Source: Fibrobacter sp. UWB2 (GTDB lineage: Bacteria > Fibrobacterota > Fibrobacteria > Fibrobacterales > Fibrobacteraceae). From it: a DNA stretch of 64,000 bases. Where the stretch lies: NCBI RefSeq assembly GCF_002210425.1, contig NZ_MWQK01000002.1:558001-622000 (forward strand). Direction: 5' to 3'. Below are positions 51,376 through 59,651 of this stretch, piece after piece; the first letter of the stretch is position 1, and each line of letters starts with the position of its first letter. Below the pieces are notes generated by a model. It saw only the letters and a program-made list of their open reading frames with translations. It was not told the DNA's origin and ran no database searches. The position numbers and the translations under genes were made by a program.

Positions 51376-53297
51376 AAGATTCAAATAGTTTAGGGCAGTT
51401 GCTGGTTCGCGTTAACCTGATTAACGAAGACCAGTTGAAGTACGCCGAAGACGAAGTCAAGTATCAGGCTCAGTTGGGCAAAAAGGTGACCCTAGTCCAG
51501 ATTCTTTTGAAGGCTGGCATGGTCAAGCAGGAACAGCTGACGGATATTCTTGGTGTCCAGATGCAGAGTGTCACCAAGAAACGTATTGGTGAAATGCTTT
51601 TGGACCAGGGCTTCATCACGCAAGACCAGCTGAACGAAGCTCTTGAAAAACAGAAGACGTCTGGGGGCAAGCGCCTCGGCCGTGTGCTTGTCGATTTGAA
51701 GTTTATCGACGAAAAGAAGCTCACGGACATTCTTTGCTGCCAGTTCGAAGTCCCGTTTGTAAAGCTTGATGCCATCAAGCTCGATGAAAAGGTTTATGAG
51801 TTCATTGCCGAAGACCAGTGCAAGGCGAACAAGATTGTTCCTCTGTACGTGACGAAGGACTCTCGCCAGGCTCTCGTGGTTGCCATGGCGGACCCGACAA
51901 ACGTGCGCCTCAGGGACTCCATCAAGTTTAAGGTCAAGCGCAATGTCGATGTGGTCATGGCGTCTGAACAGGACATCAAGAAGACTATCGATATCCTTTT
52001 TGCGGGGCACGGCCCGGCCGAAGAATCCCTTGCAGAACTTATTGGAGGTTCTGGAGAGGATGAACTTGAAACGGTCGAACGCGGAAATGGCAATAGCGAT
52101 GAACCGGAACTGACTGACGAAGAAGGCCGCCAGGTCGTGAAGATTGTGACGACCTTGATCCATGAAGCCATTGCCCGTCACGCCTCCGATATTCACCTTG
52201 AACCGCAAGAGACGTTCCTCAAGTTGCGCTACCGTATTGATGGTGACTTGCAGGTGATGTCTCCGATTCCGGCACGACTCATGCCGCAGATTCTTTCGCG
52301 TATCAAGCTTTTGTCCAAGATGGACATTGCTGAAAAGCGTAAGCCGTTGGACGGCCGCTTCACGGTGCGTTACAAGGGATCCGAAGTTGACCTTCGTGTG
52401 AGCTCATTCCCGATTTCTTTGCGTAAGCGCGGTGTCTGCGAAAAGATCGTTATGCGTATTTTGGACCCGAATTCGGGTCAGTTCCCGCTCAGGGAAATGG
52501 GCTTTGACGCCCGCGTGCTCAAGCAGTTTATCGATGCGATTAATGCCCCGAACGGCATTGTGCTCGTTACCGGTCCGACGGGTTCCGGTAAGTCTACCAC
52601 GCTTTACGCTTCTATTCGAGAAATTTTGGATTCCACGATCAACATCTCGACGATGGAAGACCCGGTGGAATTGAATATTGACGGTGTGAACCAGGGCCAG
52701 ATTAACAATGCCGCAGGCTTTACCTTTGCGGCGGGCATTCGTGCCTTGCTCCGTCAGGACCCGGACGTGATTATGATCGGTGAAATGCGTGACCAGGAAA
52801 CCTCGACGATGGCTATCGAAGCTGCTTTGACGGGTCACTTGGTCTTCAGTACGCTCCATACGAACGACGCTGCCGGTGCATTCCCTCGTTTGCTCGAAAT
52901 GGGACTGGAACCGTTCCTTGTGTCTACTGCAATTAAGGGTGTCTTGGCCCAGCGTCTTGTGCGCCGCATTTGCAAAAACTGCAAGGAGCCGGTTGAAATT
53001 TCGCAGGAACTTCGCGAAGAACTCCACCTCTCGCCGGACATGCAGTTCTACCATGGCCGCGGTTGCGAAAAGTGCGATGGTTCGGGCTTCAAGGGCCGTT
53101 GCGGTATTTACGAGTTCCTCGTGCCGAACGAAGCTGTGCGTAACCTCGTGATCAAGCGCGCATCCGGTGACGAAATCAAGCGCGAGGCCATCAAGTCTTG
53201 CGAAATGATTACGCTCCGTATGGACGGCATCAACAAGGCGCTCCAGGGCCAGACCACGTTGGAACAGGCCATCGGCGCATCCACAGCCGACGAATAG
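51372..53297 (+). CDS. pilB: Type IV pilus/type II secretion assembly ATPase (PilB/GspE)
   Basis: ATG at 51372 is preferred (overlaps thiL stop); GTG at 51360 is an alternative. The ~641-residue protein has N-terminal GspE-type domains (~1-200: ITQDQLNEALEKQKTSGGKR). The secretion ATPase core follows, with Walker A GPTGSGKSTTLY (~399), Asp and Walker B regions VIMIGEMRDQETSTMAIEAAL (~465) and His box HLVFSTLHTNDA. A tetracysteine metal motif (CKNC ... CEKC) lies near 534-575. It powers pilus extension or pseudopilus assembly from the cytoplasmic face. Whether it serves pili or secretion cannot be told from this gene alone; pilM-like and comEA-like genes nearby favour pili. Confidence 0.9.
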   Translation: MKDSNSLGQLLVRVNLINEDQLKYAEDEVKYQAQLGKKVTLVQILLKAGMVKQEQLTDILGVQMQSVTKKRIGEMLLDQGFITQDQLNEALEKQKTSGGKRLGRVLVDLKFIDEKKLTDILCCQFEVPFVKLDAIKLDEKVYEFIAEDQCKANKIVPLYVTKDSRQALVVAMADPTNVRLRDSIKFKVKRNVDVVMASEQDIKKTIDILFAGHGPAEESLAELIGGSGEDELETVERGNGNSDEPELTDEEGRQVVKIVTTLIHEAIARHASDIHLEPQETFLKLRYRIDGDLQVMSPIPARLMPQILSRIKLLSKMDIAEKRKPLDGRFTVRYKGSEVDLRVSSFPISLRKRGVCEKIVMRILDPNSGQFPLREMGFDARVLKQFIDAINAPNGIVLVTGPTGSGKSTTLYASIREILDSTINISTMEDPVELNIDGVNQGQINNAAGFTFAAGIRALLRQDPDVIMIGEMRDQETSTMAIEAALTGHLVFSTLHTNDAAGAFPRLLEMGLEPFLVSTAIKGVLAQRLVRRICKNCKEPVEISQELREELHLSPDMQFYHGRGCEKCDGSGFKGRCGIYEFLVPNEAVRNLVIKRASGDEIKREAIKSCEMITLRMDGINKALQGQTTLEQAIGASTADE

Positions 53298-53328
53298 TTC
53301 GAAGCTTGTCGCTCCGAGTTTTTAATCT

Positions 53329-53360
53329 TGTCATCCCCGCCTCCGAGCGGGGATCTCCTA
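53329..53360. repeat. TGTCA hairpin repeat, copy C
   Basis: TGTCAT, CCCCGC / GCGGGG stem around CTCCGA, then ATCTCCTA and a T run. It matches copy D at 41869 with a compensating stem change. It follows the pilB stop and could also end transcription. Confidence 0.75.
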
Positions 53361-53376
53361 TTTTTGTAAGAGTCTA

Positions 53377-53453
53377 AACTAATAACTAATGACCATTGAC
53401 CAATAACCATTGGCTATTTCCTAATGCCTAACCCCTAAAACCTACAACCTATT
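53377..53453. repeat. Degenerate 7-bp tandem repeat array (locus 3, 11 units)
   Basis: Eleven uninterrupted heptamers: AACTAAT, AACTAAT, GACCATT, GACCAAT, AACCATT, GGCTATT, TCCTAAT, GCCTAAC, CCCTAAA, ACCTACA, ACCTATT. It ends four bases before the TATATTG box of the helicase gene. Confidence 0.85.
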
Positions 53454-53456
53454 TTC

Positions 53457-53463
53457 TATATTG
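53457..53463 (+). promoter_or_regulatory. Promoter-like box TATATTG before uvrD
   Basis: The box lies 36 bases before the ATG at 53493, with TAGGAG between them. It directly follows the heptamer array. Confidence 0.4.
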
Positions 53464-53492
53464 CACATCTGTATATCGACTAGGAGTGCTAG

Positions 53493-56024
53493 ATGGACGA
53501 TTTTGTAGAATGCAATGTTGTTGATGATAGTGTTTTAGATAAAGAGTTGAACCCGGAACAGGCCGCTGCCGCGAAGAAAATTAACGGCCCGATGCTGATT
53601 TTGGCCGGTGCAGGTTCAGGAAAGACGCGTTGCATTACTTACAAGATTGCTCATCTGGTTTCGTACCACAATATCGATTCCAATCGCGTGCTTGCGGTGA
53701 CCTTTACGAACAAGGCCGCTCGCGAAATGAAGGACCGTATCCAGAAGCTTTTGAATTGCCGTAAGCCGTTCACGTGGATGGGCACGTTCCACTCCGTTTG
53801 CCTTAAGCTTTTGAAGCTCTGCTTGGCGAAAGAATCCGTAATCAAGGCGCTTGGCGGCAAGTGGTTTGATGCAAACTTTTCCATTTACGATGACGACGAC
53901 CAGAAACGCATCCTCAAGGAAATCTTGAAGGACGATCTTGGCGATGATTACGATGTAAATGAGCTGAAGAAGGTCCATAGCGCGATTTCCCGTTTCAAGA
54001 ATACGGTCTTGTACAAGAATGACAAGGCTGTCTTGCAGACGCCGGATGTGGCGGCTTTGAACGCTGAATTTGCCGATGAAGAACGCAAGGCCCGCTATTA
54101 TGCGGCTTACCAGAAAAAGCTTGCGGAATCGAACGCGATGGACTTCGACGACCTGCTGTTCAATACGGTTCGCATGTTGCAGATGGTCCCGAATTTGGCG
54201 GAACAGCTGAGAATGCGTTTCCAGTACGTTGTCGTGGACGAATACCAGGATACGAACGACGTCCAGTATGAACTTTTGAAGTTGCTCATCAACAGGGATA
54301 CGAAAAACGTAACGGTGGTGGGCGATGACGACCAGAGTATTTACGGTTGGCGTGGCGCAAACATCAAGATTATCCGTAACTTCCACCGCGATTTTGCTCC
54401 GGTGACGATTGTCAAGCTCGAACGCAATTACCGCTCGACCGCGAACATCGTTAAAGGCGCTGGTTCTGTGATTGCGCATAACGTCCGCCCTGCCGAAATG
54501 CAGAAGAACGTGTTCTCCAAAGAAGAAGCGGGCGAGCTTATTCACGTGCGCTATTTTGAAGATGACCGTGCCGAAGCATCGAACATTGCAAAGACGGTGG
54601 CTCAGGCGGGTCCTGATTTTTATGCCAAGACGGCAATTTTCTACCGCACGAACGCGCAGTCCCGAGTGCTTGAAAAGGCGCTCAACGATTTGCGCATCCC
54701 GTCGGTGATTTTTGGCGGTACAAGATTCTGGGACCGCAAGGAAATCAAGGATGTACTTGCCTACTTGCGCGTGCTCGCTAACGAAAAAGACGATGCCGCT
54801 TACTTGCGTGTGATTAACACTCCGCCGCGTGCCATCGGCAAGACTACAGTCGAAGGCGTGCTCGCCAAGGTGAAAGCGGGCGAGGGTTCGTTCTGGGACA
54901 ATTTATTGGCCGAGGCGAACGGCACGGGGCGCGGCGCTCCGAAGCTTAAGGTTTTTACGGACCTTGTGACGAACTGGAAGAACATGATGACTTCTGGCGA
55001 GTATCCGCTTCCGATTCTTGCTGAACATATCATCAACGATACGGGCTATAAGGACTTCTTGCGCAAGGAAGACGAAGTCACTGCCGACGAACGAATTGCG
55101 AACTTGGACGAAATGATTAACGCTATCCGTGAATTTGACGAAGAACATCCGGGCGCAACGCTCGATGCGTTCTTGCAGGATATTTCGCTTTTGACGGATG
55201 GCGACAAGAAGGTCGATACGTCGAAGGGCCTTGTGACGCTCATGACGATTCACATGGCAAAGGGCTTGGAATTCAATACGGTTCATTTGGCGGGTTGCGA
55301 TGACGAAATCTTCCCGCTTGTGCGTGGAACTTCTATGCTCTCGATGGCCGAAATCAACGAGCAGATGGAAGAAGAACGCCGTTTGTTCTATGTGGGCTGT
55401 ACCCGTGCCGAAAAGAAACTTTATCTGTACCATGCGGAACGCAGATTCTTCCAGGGGAATATCCGTCCGTTTGCGCCGTCGCGCTTCCTAAAGGAATTGG
55501 ATCCGTCCGTTGTCGACTTTACGCCGTGCTTGAATACACGTCCGTCTGTTCCTGATTTTGTCGGCAATACGCGCTCCAAGCCTTCTTATGGTTCTTACGG
55601 CTCGTCGAACTATGGCTCTCGTCCGTCCTATGGCAATTCGGGCACGGGCAATTCCTATGGAAACCGCTCGTTTGGCGGTGCCTCCCACGGCAGTAGCTTT
55701 GGCGGATCCCGTAGCGGTTTTGGCGGGTCTTCGTTTGGTTCTCGCCCGGCACCTGTTCCGGCGTCCATCAAGAAGAACGATAAGCACATTGTTTACCGCA
55801 ATCCGGTGAAGGTTGTAAAGGCTCCTGCTCCGTCCGGCCCGACTATCGAGTACGATAATCCGTACCACGAGGGTGCACGCGTTCGCCATTCCAGGTATGG
55901 AACGGGCGTGATTATGAAGGCTTATGGTAATGGCGACAACGCTCGTGTCGATGTGCGCTTCGACCGCGAGAACATGAACCGCACCATCATCCTCAAATAC
56001 GCTGCATTGGAAGTGATTGGATAG
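53493..56024 (+). CDS. uvrD: UvrD/PcrA-type DNA helicase with Gly/Ser/Tyr-rich insert
   Basis: An 843-residue SF1A helicase. Motifs in order: Q-motif and Walker A AGAGSGKTR (~35), Walker B DEYQDTNDVQYEL, DDDQSIYGWRGA, RNYRST, MTIHMAKGLEFNTVHLAGCD and VGCTRAEKKLYLYHA. It unwinds DNA in repair or replication. At about residues 692-750 lies a low-complexity tract of (S/G/N)-(Y/F)-G units (SYGSYGSSNYGSRPSYG, SFGGSRSGFGG). After it a PcrA-like C-terminal Tudor-type domain (YHEGARVRHSRYGTGVI) closes the protein. The tract is not part of the usual family. A UvrD/PcrA role is strong; choosing between the two is not possible. Confidence 0.92.
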   Translation: MDDFVECNVVDDSVLDKELNPEQAAAAKKINGPMLILAGAGSGKTRCITYKIAHLVSYHNIDSNRVLAVTFTNKAAREMKDRIQKLLNCRKPFTWMGTFHSVCLKLLKLCLAKESVIKALGGKWFDANFSIYDDDDQKRILKEILKDDLGDDYDVNELKKVHSAISRFKNTVLYKNDKAVLQTPDVAALNAEFADEERKARYYAAYQKKLAESNAMDFDDLLFNTVRMLQMVPNLAEQLRMRFQYVVVDEYQDTNDVQYELLKLLINRDTKNVTVVGDDDQSIYGWRGANIKIIRNFHRDFAPVTIVKLERNYRSTANIVKGAGSVIAHNVRPAEMQKNVFSKEEAGELIHVRYFEDDRAEASNIAKTVAQAGPDFYAKTAIFYRTNAQSRVLEKALNDLRIPSVIFGGTRFWDRKEIKDVLAYLRVLANEKDDAAYLRVINTPPRAIGKTTVEGVLAKVKAGEGSFWDNLLAEANGTGRGAPKLKVFTDLVTNWKNMMTSGEYPLPILAEHIINDTGYKDFLRKEDEVTADERIANLDEMINAIREFDEEHPGATLDAFLQDISLLTDGDKKVDTSKGLVTLMTIHMAKGLEFNTVHLAGCDDEIFPLVRGTSMLSMAEINEQMEEERRLFYVGCTRAEKKLYLYHAERRFFQGNIRPFAPSRFLKELDPSVVDFTPCLNTRPSVPDFVGNTRSKPSYGSYGSSNYGSRPSYGNSGTGNSYGNRSFGGASHGSSFGGSRSGFGGSSFGSRPAPVPASIKKNDKHIVYRNPVKVVKAPAPSGPTIEYDNPYHEGARVRHSRYGTGVIMKAYGNGDNARVDVRFDRENMNRTIILKYAALEVIG

Positions 56025-56040
56025 CGGCTCCGCTGCAGTT

Positions 56041-56118
56041 ACTAGTTAATAGTTGGTGGTTATTAGAATTTTTAATAAAAATCATCTAGTAACTAGTAAC
56101 TCATAACTAGGAACTCTT
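56041..56118. repeat. Heptamer repeat array in two opposite orientations (locus 4)
   Basis: Left arm: ACTAGTT, AATAGTT, GGTGGTT, ATTAGAA (reverse orientation, 56041-56068). Right arm: ATCTAGT, AACTAGT, AACTCAT, AACTAGG, AACTCTT (forward, 56084-56118). About 15 bases separate the arms, so a hairpin is possible. Confidence 0.75.
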
Positions 56119-56157
56119 ATAAAAATTCTATTTTATTTCTCGAAAAATGAGGTAATC

Positions 56158-56439
56158 ATGCTTGAACGTGAAGAAGTTTTGAAGCTCGCGAAGTTGTCTC
56201 GCTTGAGCATCGCAGAAGAAGATATTCCGGCAATCAAGGGTCACTTGGACAAGATGCTCGACCATCTCGAAGCATTGAAGGCTTTGGACCTTTCTAACGT
56301 GGAACCGATGACCGCTGTCGAAAACGGCGCAACCATCCTCCGCGAAGACGTGCCGGTGCAGGGCTTTACGCTCGATCAGGCTTTTGCAAATGCTCCGGCT
56401 GTCGAAAACGACCACTTCGCCATCCCGAAGGTGATGTAG
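56158..56439 (+). CDS. gatC: Asp/Glu-tRNA amidotransferase subunit C
   Basis: A 93-residue subunit of GatCAB, which converts Asp-tRNA(Asn) or Glu-tRNA(Gln) to the amide form. The typical start REEVLKLAKLSRLSIAEED is present, with KMLDHLEALKALDLSNVEP and REDVP. gatA and gatB are not adjacent. An in-frame ATG at 56158 with GAGG upstream starts the protein. The next gene begins 58 bases after the stop. Confidence 0.92.
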   Translation: MLEREEVLKLAKLSRLSIAEEDIPAIKGHLDKMLDHLEALKALDLSNVEPMTAVENGATILREDVPVQGFTLDQAFANAPAVENDHFAIPKVM

Positions 56440-56497
56440 TCGGCGCACTTGCCCGACGCATTTGCCGAATTTCGCGCATTTCGTTACGCATTTCGCT

Positions 56498-57250
56498 TTG
56501 AACAAGGTCAGCTGCATCGTTCCTGCCCGCATGGGCTCGTCCAGATTTCCGGGGAAACCTCTCCTGAAGCTCAACGGCAAGGAGATGATTGTCCGTACTA
56601 TGGAACGGGCGCTCCTTGCGGATTGCTTTGACCGCATTGTCTGCGCAACGGACAGTCCCGAAATCGAGGCTGTGGTCACGGCGGCTGGCTTTGATTGCGT
56701 GATGACTGGCGAATGTGCAACAGGTTCCGACCGCGTGGCGGAGGCCGCTAAAAAGCTCGGCCTTGATCTGGTCGTGAATCTCCAGGGCGACGAGCCTCTC
56801 GTTGAACCTTCCGTGCTCCGCGATGTCGCGAAAGACCTCTCGGAACACCCCGACTGCTGGGTGACGGTCGCATGCCCGTTGAACCCTGCAGAAGCTGAAC
56901 TCAAGACTGTCGTGAAAGTGCTCGTGCGCGACGGTGTGGCGGTTGACTTTACAAGGTCTGTGCCGCCTGCAGAAGCGAACCGCTGGTTCCAGCACCAGGG
57001 CATTTACGCATACTCCCGCGAAGCCCGTGACGAGTTTGCATCGCTCCCGCAGAACAAGATTGAGCTGGAACGCTCGTTAGAGCAGATGCGAATCTTAGGG
57101 CGCCGCCCCATCCGCATTGTCCAGAGCGCTTACCCGAGCATTTCCGTGGACGTCCCTGCGGACGCAGCCCACGTCGAGAATATTTTGCTAGATCGCTTGT
57201 TATATCCTTGTTTTGATGAACCTCTCAAAAAAGGCAATGAACGCATCTGA
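56498..57250 (+). CDS. kdsB: 3-deoxy-manno-octulosonate cytidylyltransferase
   Basis: A ~250-residue enzyme that activates Kdo with CTP for LPS core synthesis. The nucleotide-binding start SCIVPARMGSSRFPGKPL is diagnostic. Other blocks are VVNLQGDEPLVEP, HQGIYAYSREARDEF and LEQMRILGRRPIRI. TTG at 56498 is preferred, four residues before the conserved block. A TTG at 56462 would add 12 non-conserved residues; no ATG is available. Three CGCATTT(C/G) copies lie in the ~40 bases upstream. The end overlaps the comEA-like gene. Confidence 0.88.
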   Translation: MNKVSCIVPARMGSSRFPGKPLLKLNGKEMIVRTMERALLADCFDRIVCATDSPEIEAVVTAAGFDCVMTGECATGSDRVAEAAKKLGLDLVVNLQGDEPLVEPSVLRDVAKDLSEHPDCWVTVACPLNPAEAELKTVVKVLVRDGVAVDFTRSVPPAEANRWFQHQGIYAYSREARDEFASLPQNKIELERSLEQMRILGRRPIRIVQSAYPSISVDVPADAAHVENILLDRLLYPCFDEPLKKGNERI

Positions 57251-57719
57251 AAAAAGAATTCTCAAACTCGCAATCATCCTCTTTATCATTGGCTTAACTG
57301 TCCGCTACCTCCCGTGGGGACTCCCGTCTATCGAAACGTTCGAAGTCGGTGACGCCATTATTGTTGCAAATGCATCTCCGGCGATTACTGACGGAGTTCC
57401 TCCTGCGGATACGAGTGCGGTCCTGGCTAGCGATACCGACAAAGTAATACCCCTTGCGGATCCAGGCCCGAAATCGACCGAGCATTCCTCCGAACATCAC
57501 CGGAAAGCAAAGAAAAAAGTCTCGTTTCCGCTAAATATCAATACGGCGAGCGCCGATGATCTGTGCGCCATAAAGGGGGTGGGACCCAAGCTTGCCGAGA
57601 AAATTGTCGAGCGTAGGACTGCTGCAGGGCCGTTCAAGGGGCCTTCTGACCTCAAAAAAGTGCATGGAATTGGAAAGAAAAAGCTTGAAACAATGTTACA
57701 ATCGATAATTTTTGATTAG
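57216..57719 (+). CDS. ComEA-like helix-hairpin-helix DNA-binding protein
   Basis: A ~167-residue protein with an N-terminal membrane segment (LKLAIILFIIGLTVRYL), a Ser/Pro/Ala-rich linker, and a C-terminal helix-hairpin-helix domain (FPLNINTASADDLCAIKGVG, FKGPSDLKKVHGIGKKKLE). This is the layout of ComEA, which binds DNA at the outer face of the inner membrane during natural uptake. An internal ATG at 57237 would still keep the anchor. The gene overlaps kdsB and lies near pilB-, pilM- and pilN-like genes, which supports a DNA-uptake role (inference). Confidence 0.75.
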   Translation: MNLSKKAMNASEKRILKLAIILFIIGLTVRYLPWGLPSIETFEVGDAIIVANASPAITDGVPPADTSAVLASDTDKVIPLADPGPKSTEHSSEHHRKAKKKVSFPLNINTASADDLCAIKGVGPKLAEKIVERRTAAGPFKGPSDLKKVHGIGKKKLETMLQSIIFD

Positions 57720-57752
57720 TTTTAGGATATAAAACTTTACATAAGCATATTT

Positions 57753-58664
57753 ATGAGCGATACGAAGTTATATCTAGGCATTGAAGTTGGTGATACTTCC
57801 ATGAAGGTTGCCCTTGTGGACGCTTCTGCAAAGAAGGTGGTCAAGGCGGCTGTTCTCCCGACGGAGAGCAACCCCATTTACGATATTTTCCTTTTTGAAA
57901 GCATGCTCCAGCAGTGGGTGGACGAGAACCAGATCAAGGATATCGAGGCGACTTCTGTCACGATGCCTGCGACGATGTCGATTATCCGCAAGGTCTATGT
58001 GCCGCAGGAGGCTGTCGCGAACAAGGATCAGTACCTCAAGTGGTATATGGAACTTTTCTCGAACGCCGATGTGAGCGCCTACGTTGTGGACTCGATTACG
58101 TTAAGTGGCGACGATACCTTGGGGTATAACGAACTCATCATGGCTGTCCGCAAGGAATGGGTCGAAGCTCTGCGCAAGGGTTTCCGTTCCCGTATCCTCT
58201 CGCCGAAGTCGATGGAAGTCGATGTGCTCTCGCTTATGAACGTGATGGATGTTGGCGAAAAAATCAAGGATGCGGTTTGCGTGGTGAAGGCGGACTTCGC
58301 CGGCGTGACGCTTGCCTGGATGCGCCGTGACGAACTCCTCGCTTTGCGCTGCGTCTCGACGCTTTCGATGGTCGGCAAGACCGAAGATGTGGCGTACCCG
58401 ATTCTCGCCAATGAAATTGTTGAACAGATGAAGCTTGTCCAGTCCGAAAACGCCGTCAATGGTGTGACAGACGTGCGCCTTTGCGGTGAAATGGCTTCGA
58501 ACGAAGAGTTTGTGAATATTCTCTTAGGAAAGTTGGGCGACTACAAGGTCTCGTTGATGACCGAGTTCTCTCAGCTCCCGAGTGACGAAAGCGTGAACCC
58601 CGTTGATATGATTTGCTGTGTCGGTGCCGTCGGTGCTGCGCTCAATCAGATGGAGGGTGTATGA
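57753..58664 (+). CDS. pilM: PilM-like actin-fold ATPase
   Basis: A 303-residue cytoplasmic protein. The start (YLGIEVGDTSMKVALVDASAKK) matches the actin-like/PilM nucleotide-binding loop, with later landmarks ATMSIIRKVYVPQEA and a C-terminal VGAVGAALNQMEG block. PilM-type proteins sit under the type IV pilus or type II secretion platform. The downstream membrane protein overlaps it by four bases, the standard partner arrangement. Sequence similarity is moderate, so the exact system is inferred. The start codon is preceded by TATTT with no Shine-Dalgarno sequence. Confidence 0.75.
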   Translation: MSDTKLYLGIEVGDTSMKVALVDASAKKVVKAAVLPTESNPIYDIFLFESMLQQWVDENQIKDIEATSVTMPATMSIIRKVYVPQEAVANKDQYLKWYMELFSNADVSAYVVDSITLSGDDTLGYNELIMAVRKEWVEALRKGFRSRILSPKSMEVDVLSLMNVMDVGEKIKDAVCVVKADFAGVTLAWMRRDELLALRCVSTLSMVGKTEDVAYPILANEIVEQMKLVQSENAVNGVTDVRLCGEMASNEEFVNILLGKLGDYKVSLMTEFSQLPSDESVNPVDMICCVGAVGAALNQMEGV

Positions 58665-59650
58665 TTCATATGAACCTTATTGCGGTGGCGGAAAAGAATT
58701 CCTCCATCGGTAGCGTTTCGCAGCATCTGCATGTCACGAATGTCGCGGATGTGGAACGCCAGTATAAGAGAAAGTATTTGACTGTTGCCGCTATAGTTGT
58801 GGCTGCAGTTCTTGGCTTAAGCGGTTATTTGAGCATGAATGGCGTTCCGGCGGCGTTGGAAGGCGTGTTCCCGGACTCTTACCTCAACTTGATTGGGGCT
58901 AAGTCGGCTTCGACATCTAAGACGGCCTCTGCCGGTCCGACCGCCGAAGAGATTGCAAAACAGAAGGAAGCCTTGGCAAAGGCTCGTGCCGCCATGCCTG
59001 TAAAGGACATCGTTGGCGAAATCCAGCCGCAGGCTCTGTTTAATAACAAACGAACAGGCTACGGCAGTTACTTGCCTCTCGAAAAGCTCTCGTTCCAGAA
59101 GACTTCGCTTCCGCAGTTCCTCTCTTTCTTGAACACGGCTGTGCCGGACGATATCGGGTTCTCGGAATGTGTGTTCCAGGCTCCGAACTATTATTACTTG
59201 CGCGGTGTTGCCATGAAGGCTTCTTCGCAGCATACTCTCATGGATAGACTTAAGGCTGTGAGTAAGCAGTTCCAGTCGCCGATTGCCTCTGAAGCGGCTA
59301 CCGAAGTGGCTGCGTTTGGCCAGTTCAATGTTCCGCAGGTGCGCCTCGATGCCGTGCGTGGCTTTGTCCCCACAGCTGAAATTGGTGCAGAAGTCAAGGC
59401 TTTCAAGTCTCTTGCGACTACGAATAAGGTACAGCTGAAGGGCCTCGAAAAGCCTGTTGTCGAAGACTTTGGCGTGTTTAAGCGCTATGCGTACAACGTT
59501 TCGTCGACGGCGGACTTTGCCGACTTGCTGAATTTCTTGAACACATTTGCAAATTCCCCGATCCGCATGGGTATCCCGAAGGCAGAACTCAAGTTCGCCA
59601 AGAAGTTCTTGATTACGAACATGCGTGTCGAAATGTTCGTTCTCCGTTAG
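58661..59650 (+). CDS. PilN-like inner membrane assembly protein (tentative)
   Basis: ATG at 58661 overlaps the pilM-like stop (ATGA). The ~329-residue protein has a short cytoplasmic N-terminus (NLIAVAEKNSS) and one membrane segment (YLTVAAIVVAAVLGLSGYLSM). The long periplasmic part has an Ala-rich helical segment (SAGPTAEEIAKQKEALAKAR) and a C-terminal alpha/beta domain. It has no strong family match. Its place after a PilM-like gene, bitopic shape and small N-terminal tail suggest a PilN- or PilO-type platform partner. This is inference from context. Confidence 0.6.
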   Translation: MIHMNLIAVAEKNSSIGSVSQHLHVTNVADVERQYKRKYLTVAAIVVAAVLGLSGYLSMNGVPAALEGVFPDSYLNLIGAKSASTSKTASAGPTAEEIAKQKEALAKARAAMPVKDIVGEIQPQALFNNKRTGYGSYLPLEKLSFQKTSLPQFLSFLNTAVPDDIGFSECVFQAPNYYYLRGVAMKASSQHTLMDRLKAVSKQFQSPIASEAATEVAAFGQFNVPQVRLDAVRGFVPTAEIGAEVKAFKSLATTNKVQLKGLEKPVVEDFGVFKRYAYNVSSTADFADLLNFLNTFANSPIRMGIPKAELKFAKKFLITNMRVEMFVLR

Positions 59651-59651
59651 T

